This document shows positions 22,749 through 37,300 of a DNA stretch of 64,000 nucleotides, in pieces. Location of the stretch: the NCBI RefSeq assembly GCF_026914265.1, contig NC_069122.1, forward strand, positions 40,146,514 to 40,210,513, given 5' to 3'. The first letter of the stretch is position 1. Every line of letters begins with the position of its first letter. The notes beneath the pieces are model-generated. The model worked only from the letters and a program-made list of their open reading frames with translations. It had not been told where the DNA came from and made no database searches. Source of the stretch: Mya arenaria. Taxonomy: Eukaryota; Mollusca; Bivalvia; Myida; Myidae. Both the position numbers and the translations under genes were made by a program.

Positions 22749-23174
22749 TTCGCCGAGTACCAAAAAGAAATGCAGTGTGTTCCCAACGATTGCTTAAAGG
22801 CGTTTGACACAGTAGATATGGTATGCAGTTTAAATTATATGGCTGCTGTTGTCATTTTACTCAAAGGGCTAACTCGTCATTACTCCGTTATCATTTGTAA
22901 CGACAAGAAATGATTGCGAAATAGCTCAATTGGGACAATGTGAACTTCACTATATTATACATAATTCAAGTGTAATATCCTGGTCGATTGTGGTGAACTC
23001 GGTAAAAATTAACAAAAAAAAACATTGTTTATTTTGCAAAACATTGCACAAAGGATATAATTAATACATATGGTAATTCCGGTATTAATTGCGGTGAATT
23101 AAGTATTCTAATAACGATATCATTAAAGATAATTGATCCATCTCTCAAGGCCACTGTAATACACCGTTTAAACT

Positions 23175-23608
23175 TCTAATGACAGGGGCATAGCTAGCCC
23201 TCTATTTATATGGATTCGTAACCGTGCTAGAGAGGTCTGGGGGCATGCACGCACCCCAACCTTTTTTTGAAAAAAAACAATGGTGCAATCTGGTGAAGTT
23301 TTGGCGTTCTGAGGTGCTTTATCTAGTGCTGGAAAATGGACAGTTTTAAGATAATGAATTAACAAACAATCCCTTTACTCGGATGACCTTTTACTCTTAT
23401 AAAACAAACAAATAAGCCCCGATTATGTTAATAATTATCTGTCCTTTTTGTCATTGAACTGTATAATTACATCCTCAATGGCCATATGTCTGTAACAGCA
23501 TGTATAGTCAAGTACGAATACTGTAACTTTAGCTGAACTGTTTTATTTTTTGTCAGAAGCATGTGGATTCAGTCGTGTTCTCGCGTGTAGGCAGCTACGC
23601 CCCTAAAT
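23175..23608. mobile_element. degenerate MITE (CAGGGGCATAGCTAGC ends)
   Basis: Inverted ends GGGGCATAGCTAGCC near 23185 and GGCAGCTACGCCCC near 23590. The B2 copy (about 55035-55202) has lost most of the interior. Non-coding. Confidence 0.55.
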
Positions 23609-23721
23609 GGATTTAAGCTATCAAAATACTTGATCAGAATTTGTCAAATTAAAAACGCGGAATTAGAAAGAACTACAACGTGCGCACGAATGCTTGGACG
23701 GAGTATACTTGAGTTGATTTT

Positions 23722-24180
23722 TTAAAGGGACTAGACACCAGATTGTTCCCAAATCGGAAAATACAGTATTTCCTCAAAATCAGACTAGCGTTGTCAATAC
23801 GAGTAAGTATGAGGCCGATAATTCATTAATTTACATGATAAAATGATATTTTGTCGCTGCTCAGCTGAGTTTACCCCTTTATAAATAGCACATAATGGTT
23901 TCCCAGTTTATAGTGTGTATACTTAGCATGCGAAAGTCACGTGACTTGTACAGATACATATACCGACGCTATTTTTAAATAAACTGGAATTTACGCGGTA
24001 GACAAACCCAGTAAATTTTCGAATTGGAAACTTACGCAAACTTTCGAAAGATGCATGTGTCGTGACCGATGTGATACATCAGTAATTAAACTTCAATGCG
24101 TTGTACACAACGATATCAATTTTATGGACGTTTTTGATAATTTTCTTGCAGTTGTATCATCTGGTGTCAAGTCCCTTTAA
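23722..24180. mobile_element. MITE, TTAA family (AAGGGACTAGACACCAGA ends)
   Basis: TTAAAGGGACTAGACACCAG at the left and CTGGTGTCAAGTCCCTTTAA at the right, 459 bp. Present at the same place in both duplicates (55318-55768), so older than the duplication. Confidence 0.8.
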
Positions 24181-24499
24181 TACTGGGCTATTCCCTTTTG
24201 TTTATATTATATTATTGAGAGTGTTACGAATTATGTTAATGATAAACACAAACATTTATATCGTTTAATTTGCATTGAAAGTATATCAATTTACATAAAC
24301 AATTGTGTGAGCACTGAAGGTCATATACTTGTAATAACAGTGTCTTACAAAGTCGGTATTAATCATTTGGTAAAAAAATATATGTATTAATTAATAAATA
24401 AAAATCGAGTATCAGTGGTATGCCCCAAGAAGCCAGTTGGCTACTTCACGTGATAATTACATATATGACGAGTATAGTGTGCGTAGTCCTCCGTTAACA

Positions 24500-24920
24500 A
24501 CATTACAATAATCTCCTATGTTAACAACATGCAATGCTCAGAGTTAACAACATTATAACAAAGTCTCATGATTACAACATAACAGCAATGTCCAATGTTT
24601 TACAACAGGCTATGTTCAGTGTTAACAACATAATAACAATGTCCACACATACAACAATATCCCTTGTTAACAACATGCCAGCAATATTCAGTGTTGATAA
24701 CATTACAACAAAGTTAAATTTTAACATCATTACCATAGTGTTCTATGTTGACAACATGACATCATTTTCAGTGTTGACATAATTACAACTATATCAATTG
24801 TTAACAATATTACAACACTGTTCAATGTAAACGACACGACAGCAATGTTCGATGTTAACAACAATGTGAAAGTTAACAACATAACAGCAATGTTAAATGG
24901 TGATACCGTGCCAGAAATGT
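24500..24920. repeat. degenerate TTAACAACAT-rich tandem tract
   Basis: Loose repeats of words such as AATGTTCAGTGTTAACAACA, about 24-30 bp apart. The counterpart is at 56403-56760. Old minisatellite; frames through it are not genes. Confidence 0.7.
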
Positions 24921-25460
24921 AAAGTTTCAATGAAATTAGACAATAATTTGGTCAGAAAGCCATTTTTCAATTATGACATCATTTTCTGAAACAGTACTGT
25001 ACTTAACTGTGGAAAAGTTAAGTTCGATTTCATACAACACTGTCGTTAATCACAACAATTTCCATTGTCAAAAGCATGCTACTGCTGTGATTGGTTCATT
25101 ATTGCAGAACGAGCTGTTGCGACAATATTATTAAAACAATAAAAAAACTAGTGCTAAAGTAAAAACAAAAGCAAAATGGCAAGTCTGTGTTATCAAATCA
25201 ATTACATTAAGCAAGCTTTAGTTAGTCTAAATTGTACCACAAACTAAGATAAAATATGGCAAGGACTTGTTTGACTTGCATCAATGTATTTACACATATT
25301 AAAACATCTAACGTCTCTGTACAAGATACTCGTTATCTCCTAATCATCTCTTACTCTCCATTGTCAACGCCCGAAAAAAATCGCAAACATGACAATAAAC
25401 CATCTGTTAAACAGAATTGGTAGCCAAAGAGTGAACAACCAATGAACTTCAACAATAACG

Positions 25461-25820
25461 TCACGTGTTTTCGGGCAAAAGCGGCACTGAAGATGAATTT
25501 TGAGGATCGCTGTCTGTGTCTGGTTCTAACTCTGTGGTCGTTTCTTCTATTGTTATGTCTTTAACTTCCACTGTATTCTCGCTTTGTACGCCATTCACAT
25601 CTACATGGACCTCAACGCTTTTTGATTGGGCGTTGGAATTGACGTCACCGTTGTCCTCCGCATGCGTGCCGTTTACCTGCGCATGTGCGGTGTCAGAATG
25701 AGGCTGACCGTGACCTGTGACATTCTCATGTTCTGACTTGAGCTGTCAAGCCTTCTTTTAAGGTGGATCGTTTTTCACCACGTAATAACGGAGGAATATT
25801 TCAGCAGAACGCTTTCCTTG
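25461..25820 (-). pseudogene. orphan copy of the EF-hand gene's last exon
   Basis: Exactly the same length (360 bp) and collinear with 57651-57292, including the CAG acceptor and the TGA end. It encodes QGKRSAEIFLRYYVVKNDPP and then has TAA and TGA where the intact copy has two Lys codons (in KKKAK). Beyond that the rest is nearly identical. It lies about 32 kb downstream of the real gene as a by-product of the tandem duplication. No other exon of that gene was duplicated, so it cannot make the protein alone; use as an alternative last exon is conceivable but would truncate the tail. Confidence 0.88.
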
Positions 25821-26775
25821 CTGAAAAAATAAACATAAGATATCACTCAATGACTCATTCAGAACATCAAACCCGTCGTCGGAATTTAAAAGTGGTGCAT
25901 CTTAAGTGTAAAGGTCCGTCGGTCTAGGGTGTTGCGGGGGCATATGCTCCTCCACCCCCTTAACAGTTATATTTTAGGATTAGCTTATGATGTGTTTTGG
26001 GGTGTATTTCGATCAAACAATTTTCTTTTTTGAAAGGCATTTGTCTAAAATAGTGATATATTTATACAAAAATGAAAATATTGAGAATATTAGCTACACT
26101 TTATTTAAGCATTTACTGACTAAGTTAATTGACTGGTATCAACAAAATATAACAATAGCCGGAGAAGTATTGATCGTAAATTAAGACCCATCACATAACG
26201 TTATATACTTGCAACAATGCATACAATTAGAAGTATCTTCCATGGCCGCTCTTTTAAGATAGGTTCATCCCAGCCAAAGCGAAGAGTGTTTTGCGAAAAC
26301 GAGGTTTACCGAGTTTAAGTAGAAAACCCTGCGCGAGGGCTGGGGTGAATTCATCTTACATGGGCGTCCATGGTGGATGTTTTTTCTCCCACCTCATTTA
26401 AACAAAATAAAGTGAATATAATTTTTTACGCTGGAACTCTTTTTTCGAGTGATAAAAGTAAAAAAAAATAGTTCCATACGGGTAATTTTCATCTTTGCCC
26501 GTGGGCAAGATAAGGATTTTTAGCATGGCCAAATATTTGGATCTACTTATCTGGGTTGGGAGAGAAACATTCAACAGGAGACGTATTTAGAGAAAGTTAT
26601 AAAGTTACTAAATGAATAGTAAATATCACAGTTTTTAATGTAAATCCGCCTGAAAATCCAAAAGTATATTTAACGTATCATACCTAAACAAAATGAAGAG
26701 TATGCGTAGTATATGTATATGTCCAAAAAATTTTGGGAACCTGCTACAGTTGACAGGAACGTGATCGATAAATGG

Positions 26776-26863
26776 AGGATGCTCTTGCTCCTGCTGCTGA
26801 TGATGATGCTCCTGCTCCTGCTCCTGCTGCTGATGATGATGCTGATGATGATGCTAATGATGG

Positions 26864-26935
<72 letters not shown>
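26776..26935. repeat. CTG/CTC and GAT microsatellite at the duplication junction
   Basis: CTCCTG/CTGATGATG blocks and then a long (GAT)n. It replaces the EF-hand intron sequence that follows the homologous point in the other copy, so it marks the duplication junction. Confidence 0.9.
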
Positions 26936-27690
26936 CATTAGCGCCTTATCATACCCTTTGTATTTCATAACCACTCATAGTATACAACACCTCGAAGTCG
27001 AGACTCCTCTTTAAAAGTCTTTTAACGATGTGACATTAGCGCCTTATCAAACCCTTTGTATTTCATAACCACTGATAGTATACAACACCTCGAAGACGAG
27101 ACTCCTCTTTGAATGTTTTTTTACGATGTGACATTAGCGCCTTATCATACCCTTTGTATTCCATAACCACTCATAGTATACAACACCTCGAAGACGAGAC
27201 TCCTCTTTAAATGTTTTTAAACGATGTGACATTAGCGCCTTATCAAACCCTTTGTATTTCATAACCACTCATAGTATACAACACCTCGAAGACGAGACTC
27301 CTCTTTAAAAGTCTTTTAACGATGTGACATTAGCGCCTTATCAAACCCTTTGTATTTCATAACCACTCATAGTATACAACACCTCGAAGACGAGACTCCT
27401 CTTTATATGTTTTTAAACGATGTGACATTAGCGCCTTATCAAACCCTTTGTATTTCATAACCACTCATAGTATACAACACCTCGAAGACGAGACTCCTCT
27501 TTAAAAGTCTTTTAACGATGTGACATTAGCGCCTTATCATACCCTTTGTATTCCATAACCACTGATAGTATATAACATCTCGAAGACGAGACTCCTCTTT
27601 GAATGTTTTTTTACGAAGTGACATTAGCGCCTTATCATACCCTTTGTATTCCATAACCGCTGATAGTGTTCAACACCTCGAAGTAGAGTC
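26936..27690. repeat. roughly 98-bp tandem array, 7-8 units
   Basis: Units contain ACATTAGCGCCTTATCATAC, AGTATACAACACCTCGAAGA and GAGACTCCTCTTT. Copy 1 of the duplication has only one diverged unit (about 20880-20955), so expansion took place after the duplication. Confidence 0.9.
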
Positions 27691-28029
27691 TCTTATTGTC
27701 AAGAGTTGCATTTAAAGTGATGGTTGCCATTTAAGACGACAGGGGTTACAAATATATATAGTCAATGTCTTACGCTGTAATCAACCTTTTAAGCAGGAAA
27801 GATCACTGCACAGGAGAATGAAGTAACCGCCACTTGGAGTTTGATATATTGTATGATGGCGCATCGTCGACAAGCACGGTACTTTTTTCCGTTACACTTC
27901 ATACATACCTTGGACAATTGACTGACAAAATCTCGTTTTAATTAACACGCATGAGGTAGGAGAGACAACTCTTTTGCCAATGAGTTCCCATGTTACATAC
28001 AAATATTGTTCGATATTTTCAAAGTGCGG

Positions 28030-28160
28030 GTAGCCTCCGTGGCCGTGTGGTCTTGACTACTGCCAACTATTATTGCACTATGAAAGCGGACTCGGTTTAA
28101 CTCCAGCAATCGCCAGAATATATTTCAACCGTAAAGCATCTGGTACTTTGCGGAAACAAT
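28030..28160 (+). mobile_element. tRNA-derived SINE remnant (tentative)
   Basis: GTAGCCTCCGTGGCCGTGTGG resembles a pol III A box start, followed at about the right distance by CGGTTTAACTCCAGC, a poor B box. Inside the segment absent from duplication copy 1. Too decayed to be sure. Confidence 0.35.
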
Positions 28161-28769
28161 GAAACTGCCTCATTCATGACTAAGAGATTTTCCTAGCCAA
28201 ATTGCCCACGGTACAAACGAAGCATAGCGTGGAGTGTATCGGAGGTATCCGACGAGGATGATGGAGGTACTGTCCAGCGTACTTTACTGACCTAATTTTA
28301 TAAACAAATGAAAAAGAATATGTATCTTAAAATATTTTTATTGCATAAAATTTCGTCTATAAATCCTTTTGAAAAATACGGAATCAACATAATTATTATA
28401 ATTATTATTATTATTATTGTAGTGTTTTGTTTTAATTTTGGAGCAAAAGAGAGTAACCAGTTAACCAAGGCATACAAATGTAAGCCTTAAGAGAAGTTCT
28501 ATTAAGATATCCGCGTTTTCTGTCTTATTGTTTTCCATTCCTATGAAAGTTATAACGAAAATATGGAGAGGTAATTATATTAATTTTTGGCTATCTCCTC
28601 AATCCTAAAATTTATATATCAACGACATATGTGTTGCTTAATGCATTTTCTTAAGAGTTATGCTATCAATAAAGTAATATTTAAGTAAATGTCCTGGTGA
28701 CCAAGGATCAAACATTGACCCACTCCAATGACGTAGTATCTTTGAGGCATCTTTTTCACGGACACAACC

Positions 28770-31700
28770 CTACTTGCGGATGCTATTTTCAAAAGAAGCA
28801 CACGGTCTGGAAGGATCCGTGGCGTCGACATACTCAAGGTCACATGAGCCTGGTCGCCTTACTGCCGTGCATCCTTCGATACCAACAGGGCCGCCATTCA
28901 CACCGTACCTAGAAGGTTGAGTATATATTAAAAATAACACTTTTAAATTAGTAATGTTCAGTAATGTAACTAGTGGAGCTCATCCGCCCCCCCCCCCCCC
29001 CACCAAGCCTCTAAATTCGACCGAGTTAACATTTTATATAAATATGGCAGATAAAAGTAATAACATACGCCCGAAATGCGAAATTCCGGACTATGAAATG
29101 TACAAAATATATTCGGGGAGTACCCTCTCTGCCAACCCTTAACCCAAATAGAATTCAGTTCAGAGGCGCAAATAAAACGTTTACTCTCAAAGTTTTGTCC
29201 AATCAAACGTCAAAGCATTGTTCCGCCCCTAAATGTCTATAATAAGGAAAACAGTTTTTGTTTTTGTTTATAAAACGGTTATAAACATTAACATTAAGAA
29301 GGGAGTTTGTATTCTGCGTTACACAGTTTTGATTGAACAGATCCATACCCACAACAGTCGTAGAATCCATTAGAACAGCTGCACAACATACAAGCTGGAG
29401 CAGGGAGCCGAAACGTAGTGCCGGACCCAAACACATGACCATATAGGGAGCATGCGCGTGGACCTAGAAGATAATAATTCCGATGCAGAAAGAAACAGTG
29501 TGTGTATACCACGTGATAAATAAAGTCATATATTCTACGTTGGAAGGCAATATTATGCTTAAAACAAAGATAACTTTTTCTTTAACTACGCCATTTTAAA
29601 TCAAACAAAGAGCAGTCAATGCCGCTTTAAGAGCCCCGCCTTCATTTTATTACCGGAGTTTGATAATTTGATTAGTTTCATCAAACACTTCGACAAACAT
29701 GTTTCATAAATAATGTTTCGACAGTGCTCCGTCAGACGGCCGTTTTGTGAAAAGGTTTGTCGAAGTGTTTTACGATACTAAACTCTCAATCAAACTCTGG
29801 TAAAAGGCCGAATGCGGGCTCCGTAAGCGGCGTAGACTGCGCTATGATGCATTTAAAACGGTGGAGAAATAGTGAAGTCATCTTTAAAAGTCTTCACTCG
29901 AAGCAAAATGTTGTCTTCCGACGTAGTATTTATGATGCAATTGATCATGTGGTATACACACACTGAGAAAATATTGGTTTTTACATTACCTTTTAAATAG
30001 AATATCTCTTTACTGCTGTAATAAAGCTGCACTCTCACAGATTGAACCTTTTGACATTTTTTTTTTTTAAATGTCTTATAACGAGCCAGTATTTGCGAAA
30101 ATCTATGGCAGTCAGTTATACAAGACTTTTGACAAAATATTAGATGGCAGATTTTAAAATTTAAGTCCAAAACTTGATGTTTTATACTTTTTTCTTAAAC
30201 GGTTTGTTTAAGCCATAAAACGTTACTTTTCGAACGGAAATAGGAAAATCTGCGATCTGACTTTTTGTCAGCAATCTTTTATCATTGGTTTGAAGATATT
30301 GACGCAAAAATTTGCCCTTTCCAAGAAAAAAATAAAAAAAGTTTGTCAACAAGTAACAAGGCACATGAATCATTATTTAAAGTGGGTGTATATGATAACA
30401 AGAAACATTAGCTCAATGAGCTATTTTATGAAATGAATAACAAACATAAATTACATAAAATAACAAAGCATAGCAATGAACTGGTGACCTGGAAATATGA
30501 GAATACAGTTTTATATCTCAATTCACGTGATACAGGTGTAACAGGTGAAAAAAAATTCTGACAGTTTTTATGGAATAATTGGATTTTAAATAGATTTGTG
30601 TTCAATTAAAATAGTGTAAATGGGTTATAAACTAATATTTAATCAATATGTGAGCTTTGATTTCGGTTTTGATGGATAAAAGAGAAGATAAAAGCCAAAA
30701 ACGGAAAGCTACTGACAGTTCAAATACATCATGCACATCATGTATCGAGCAGGATTACAAAGCAGGGCGGTACACAAGTACTCCGGAGTTGATTAGTGTT
30801 AGCGATTTACTAAAGGAAGCAAACTCTGTTCTATTTGATGAAAAAGATACAGATGTGAACCTGGTCAATTTGTTTGATGAATGTAGTACCCCTGGGGTAC
30901 AGGTTAATGGTGAATGTTCTAAACCGCGCGCCAGTCAATCAGTAAACATGGGGAAAAAGGTAAAGCAGGGGCAGGGGCATCGAATGCAAGTTCAATTTAT
31001 ATTGACCCTCAAGGCAATGAGTCAAGCTCTGAACCGACTATGACTGATATTATGTCATTTTTGAAAGAAATAAATGGTCGTGTTAAGGGGGTTGAAAAGC
31101 GACTGGATTCGCTTGATGTTTTCGAGAAGCGTGTAGGCAGTTTTGAGAAAGAGGTAACAAAAATATGGAATTTTGTGCAAGATCAAGCTAAGGGGGTCGG
31201 AGAGAGAGTGGTGCTGATTGAGGACAAAATGGAGAGTGTGGACTTAAACCTTGGAATTGCTGTGGAACGTATACAATCACTGGAGAAACAACAAATCGTT
31301 CTTAAAGATGAGTTGTGCTATATTCAGTCACAGTCAATGAGAAACAATCTTATTTTTGGAAACATTCCGGAGTCCCCGACCGGGGAAATACCAGAAAACT
31401 GTGAAGAGATTGTAAAGAACTTTATAAGGGAAAAGCTGAAGATAGCGAGTAATCTTGTGGAAAAGTTATCATTCGAGAGGGTTCACAGAATGGGTCAAAG
31501 GGAAGCTGGAAGAAACCAGAAAATAGTGGCAAAATTTTCGTTGTACAAGGAAAGGGAGCTAGTTAGAAGGGAGTGGAAGGTCTTAGATGGCACAGGATAC
31601 TTTATTCATGAGCAGTTCCCAAAGGAAGTCATTGAGAAGAGGAAAATGCTAGTTCCAAAGTTAATAGAGGCCAAGAAAGAAGGGAAGCTAGCTTGGATTT

Positions 31701-34326
31701 CGTTTGACACTTTATATATTGATGGTAAGCCACAGCGGAAGACGAGGGGCGACCGGAAGTAGGAATGCGATGAGGGTGAACTGAAGGTGCTTTCGTGGAA
31801 TGTGAATGGACTGACTGATGATAAAAAGGAAAACGATGACTTTGTACATATTGTTACTAGTGGGGATATTGTGTTTTTGTATGAAACCTGGACTAATAGG
31901 AATAGTAAAATTGACATTTCTGGGTATGTTGCACATAACTTTTTCCGAAATTTTCATCATCGTAAAGCTAAGCGTTGTTCTGGCGGAGTTGCTGTTTATT
32001 ATAAAGACTCACTTAAGTCCGGCATTAATATTGTACGAAATCATAACGATAGTATTATATGGTTAAAACTAGACAAATATTTTTTCAACCTAGATACTGA
32101 TGTTTATCTGTGTGCTGTCTATTTATGGTGTGAAGGATCACCGGCTTATGATGTAGTAAACATTGACTTTTTTGATGTGATACAAAATGACATATATGAT
32201 TTTGACCGAATTGGAACTGTGTTTGGTCGGTGATTGGAATAGTCGTGTTGGAGTTAGAAATGATTTTATTGTGTATGATAGATTTACTAATGATATTAAT
32301 AATGATGACTATATTGCAGACGTACCCCTTGTTCGGGCCTCTCTAGACAAACATTGTAACACATTTGGCTTACGGCTTCTTGATCTTTGTAAATCCACGG
32401 GATTTCGTATTTGTAACGGCCGAATTGGCAATGATAATAATTGTGGGTCATTTACCTTTGCATCGAGAAATGGGTCGTCTGTTATTGATTACCTGTTGTG
32501 TAAGCAATTCAATTTTGATGATATTATTGGATTTAGTATGTGTCCATTCAATGAATGGAGTGATCATTGTCCACTAACGTTTTCGATAAAAATTAATTAT
32601 TCTTTCTGCAACAAAAGTAAAACGCAGTGCAATTTTGTTAAGCAGGTATGGTGTGATGAATTAAAAGATCAGTATAGAGCGGGGTTAATATCTAAATTAC
32701 CTGTGTTTAACACATTAACGGAAAATGTAAATATACAAAATGGATTTGATATTGATAATATAATGCATAACTTTACACAGACCATTCACAGTATTGCTGA
32801 TCCCTTGTTTAAACAGGATTATGTATTTAAAGAGAAAACTTGTTTTGTCGACAATTCACATTGTAATAGCAAACAATGGTTTGATGATGATTGTATAACG
32901 GCAAAACGTAATTACTCGGACGCTGCTAACATGTTTAACAATTGTAAAACGAACACATATAGAATACAAATGTGTACCTTGAAAAATGTTTATAAAAAGC
33001 TCGTTAAGCGTAAGCGAAAGTTGTTTAAAGTTGGAAATATTTTTTAAAAAGCTAAACAAAACAGCAGTGCTGATATTTCGTTGCAAGATTTTACCAAATA
33101 TTTTTCAGAATTGAGTGATCATATATTACAAACTAAAAATGGTGAAGCCGAAGATTTTGTTAGAAATAATGATTTTACAAATACATGTGAGAGTTTCGAA
33201 CCGTTATTAGACGGAGATATAACAGTTGCTGAAATAAATGCTGTTGTTAAAACATTAAAACGTAACAAGTCCTTTGCCTTGTTAAATGAATATTTCATAG
33301 AATCTATAGATATTTTGGGTTTACATTTGTGCGATGTGTTTAATGCTATTTTAAACAGTGGTTATTTCCCCGAAAGCTGGACTAAAGGAATCGTTATACC
33401 CTTACATAAAAAGGGAGCTAAAAACGATGTAAATAATTATAGAGGCATTACCCTAGTTAGTTGTATGTCAAAACTGTTTACGACGACACTAAACAAAAGA
33501 ATAATATATTTCTGTGATGAAGCGAATGTTGTATCAGACGCACAATATGGTTTTAGAAAAGTTAGATCAACAGTTGATGCTCAGTTTGTTTTATTTAGTA
33601 TTATACAAAAAAAAATTAACGAAAATAAACGTCTGTATTGTGTTTTTGTAGATTTTAAAAAGGCTTTTGATTGCATTTACAAAAATGCGTTATGGCTAAA
33701 ATGCATAAAACCGGTATTGAAGGTAAAGTGTTACGAATTGTTAAAGATATATATGAAAAAGTAAAATCGGCTGTTAAGGTGTTAAATAACAATTCTGACT
33801 TTTTCGAATATGCCATAGGCTTGAGGCAGGGTGAAGTCATGTCTCCGGTTTTGATTTCCTTGTTTTTAGATGATTTAGAACTATTTTTACAAGCAGATAT
33901 GAATTCAGGCCTCACTATTAATGACCTTATAGTTACACTACTATTGTTTGCGGACGATATTATGTTACCAAACAGGAGGCGTTTTTAGGAATTCTTGTTA
34001 AAGGAAAAAACACCCTTATTTGCAATTTCCTTATTCTGTTAATGAAATTTTTCATATTCTCAGTAAAATATAAAAAAAGCAGTACCAACATTTCAAGCGT
34101 ATAAACAATACTTAATACTGAGAGAACAAATTGAATCGCAAATTGCACTATCAAACAACAAATATGAAACCCACATAAGGAAATGGCAGTGTTTAAAAAT
34201 CAAATAATAAAATAAATATCACAGCAATAATAGCACAAACCGTAAGAAGCTGTTTTTTCTACTATTTATGATATAATAATACTCATACAATCCATAGGGG
34301 AGAGCAAGAATGTATGCGTGTGTGTG

Positions 34327-34370
<44 letters not shown>

Positions 34371-37300
34371 TGGGTGGGTGTGTTTGCACACACCGCCAAC
34401 TGAGGACAATCCTTAGAAATAACAGCAACGATTGAGACCATTACCGCCAACTGAGGACGGTCTCATTTGGCATTTTTTTAAGGTAGTCTCAAAGTTCGTT
34501 TTATGACTTGAAACGAAAAATAATATCATAAAAATGGACTGTCCTCAGTTGGAGGTCAGAAGGGTCAAGTGTATGGGAAGTGCGTGACCGTCCTTAAATT
34601 TCCATTTTTTGCCTCTTTTTTGGTCACACTCCAGTGGTCTCGATTGGCGGTGTTACGCGCATCATCAAGTGAGTGAAGCATCTGTTTTCAATTGTTAATT
34701 TACTTTATAACAATATTTTATCGTAAAATATATGTTTAAAGGTGTTATCTTATCAGTATGATACGGTCATGACCATACGTTGTTTACTTCGATTGATTTT
34801 TGAGAATGTCATATGTTTTCGCGATGTCTGACCCGGAAACGGAAAATTTCATTAAAATGAAGATACAGTGATGGTTTCTACAATTATGATGTGCCCATTA
34901 GCTGTTTATATAAGAAACTATATACTTTTCTTTGAAATAGAAATGTATTACATTTTTTATGCTAATTTAAAGAATTATGTCAACACGACGAGTTTTCGGA
35001 GGCATTCAGTGTACAGTATTCTTGTAAAAATGAACAAAACAAGGTTTAAGTTGGTCAGCTGTTATGTTTAAACACCAGCTATTCGCCAGTAGTTATTTTT
35101 GAATGGTTTAATCTATTAAAGCTTATGTATCTACAAAAGCAGTGCATTAAAGCATTATGCTTAATAGCATACATCTTAGTCCAAATAATTGTACGTTGTC
35201 GTTGATGAATGATAGCTTCAGTCTTCAGAGACGGTTTTTATTTGGCGACTCTAAGCGTCCATGTCCCACCTGTTGTTTTCCTAGCCAAGAATGACAGAGC
35301 CCAGCGCTAAGTTTATTGAGCGGAAAGATAAAGGGCACCTGCTAGGTAGTTTAAATTGGTGATGCTTTGTTGACAGATCAATATGAATTAGCAACCCCTG
35401 CATTGGAAAAATGTCTTCCGGGCTTGTTAAAATTCTGAATTTTATATACAGGGCGCAGGGCTTGTTAAAAAAATTGATGCCAAGCAAAAGTTTAAGAATT
35501 CAGGCTTGTTCATCCAAAAGTCTAATATTGATGACTGGTTTCATGAAACACTTATGCACCAGCCAATTGTAACCACGGTCCCCCCCCCCCCCCCCAGGTC
35601 CAATGGAATAGCCGGGACTTTGACTTTCATTTCAGCAAACCCCGGGTAAAATCCCCGCCTTGCGGGGACGAACTGATTGTTAAACGCCGACCAAATGCCC
35701 CCGCACCCCAGAGACTCTATATAAGGCCCAATCTCCGCTAAATTTGCCGTTATGACTAAACCATCGCGATCACCCGGCCCTGCGGGGGCACCTGGAAAAT
35801 AAAAACACAACCCTTTTCCCCGGCTATCCCCGGTATACCCCCGGACCTGGGGGGGGGGGGGGGCGAGGTTACAATTGACTGGTGCATTAAGTGTAATAAG
35901 AGAATGGTATTGTCTAAAAATAATTCAAGTGTAACCTTTGTGGTTTAATTTAACAACGCATTGTTGTTAAGCTTGGCATAATTGTAGTCTGTGTTAGTCA
36001 AGTTTCGTTTTATTGCAATTTAATGCTTTTTTGTGCAAAATATATTTGCACAAGTTACATGGTAAAATATGAATATAAACCTTTATTACCTATTTCAAAC
36101 ATAAAATTCTTCTCGAAATAAAATTTCAATATGTGTCAAAAACCCCCTGTTTTTGCACAAACCCGTTTAGACGTTAGGTATTGGAAGAATCCTGTATAAC
36201 ACGTCTATTTTTTTAGACTAGCATACAATCATGCTTGTAGCTAACAACCATGCATGAACTTCATCAAACACGTGATTACAAGAGCCGTCGTACCAACACA
36301 ATCTAGTACTTCTATGAAGTCTCCCCATATATAGAGAGAAGTCGCCCCGCATATGGATTATATACGGTAGTACATATTATTTCTGTCAAATTTTACAATA
36401 TTTATTGGATATCTTTTTTAAAGGTATTTTATTGATAATTGATGATGGTAAATTAATATAAAGTCTATATGACAAGCTACTTATATGAATCTACCCATAC
36501 CGCCTATATAATACATATGTGGGGCGACCTGTCCGTATATTGCACGACTCGTATTGGTGCGAGTTTGTGTTGGTACGACTTCTGTTAGCAAACTTGTAGC
36601 CCTCTGAAAAATAAACTACAATATGATTTGAATAGGTTTTCAAGACAACCAAACCCTACCGACAAAGAATCATGACCCGATTATGTTTTTTTATGTTAAG
36701 GTGACTGTGAATGCAAAATTATTCTGTTTAGGGTACAGTGACTCATAAGGAATTAAAACAATCAAAATCAAAAATAATATAGATCTATATGTCCAAAATT
36801 TACTGTCGCTTATGCTCAGAAGTTGTATGTGAACTGATGTGATGTTAAACACTTATCTTTAAGATACATGGTTGTTTTGCAGTCAGATTTATTGTTAATG
36901 TAGCAGAAGTCCAAAACAATATCATATTTAACGGCGTACATTTTGTTTAATTTCATCTTTATAAAAAAACTCCAAATACGATTGAATGTTACCACTAGCC
37001 GGTTGAAAGCAAGATATGATATAATGTTTATTTTTTATTTCTTTTAAAAAACAATCTAAGAGTCTAAATCAGTCTTTACCATGTATATCCGATAAAATAC
37101 ATAAAATTCATCTTAAGAGTGACTTACTGTTATATATAACAGTTAAACAGTATATAAAGAGCAACAGCTTTCCAATTACAGCCAATATCTAATCAATTGA
37201 TTGTAACCAATAATTGATTGTAAAATAGAATACTGTTTAAAACAAGGAAGCATAATTTAAAAAAAATGCAAAATATAATTATTATCAAAGTAGAAATGAA

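Larger units (their letters stand above)
22430..26775. repeat. segmental duplication, part B, copy 1
   Basis: Collinear with 53757-58315: microseminoprotein exon 1, two old MITEs, the TTAACAACAT-rich tract, and the last exon of the EF-hand gene. The right edge is where AACCTGCTACAGTTGACAGG (26740s) gives way to a microsatellite; the sister continues into the EF-hand intron. Confidence 0.9.
27640..29995. repeat. segmental duplication, part A, copy 2
   Basis: Collinear with 20868-22429, with an extra segment at about 27870-28295. The right side ends near a TTAA-family MITE fragment and the LINE that fills the gap to part B2. Confidence 0.85.

Noticed and set aside
22566-22763. 65-residue protein starting upstream at a TTG
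   Set aside because: The true start is the ATG at 22748 and the coding part ends at the GT donor after 22649; what follows is intron.
26713-27014. Met/Leu, Ser and Asp-run open frames
   Set aside because: Produced by the CTG/GAT microsatellite at the duplication junction.
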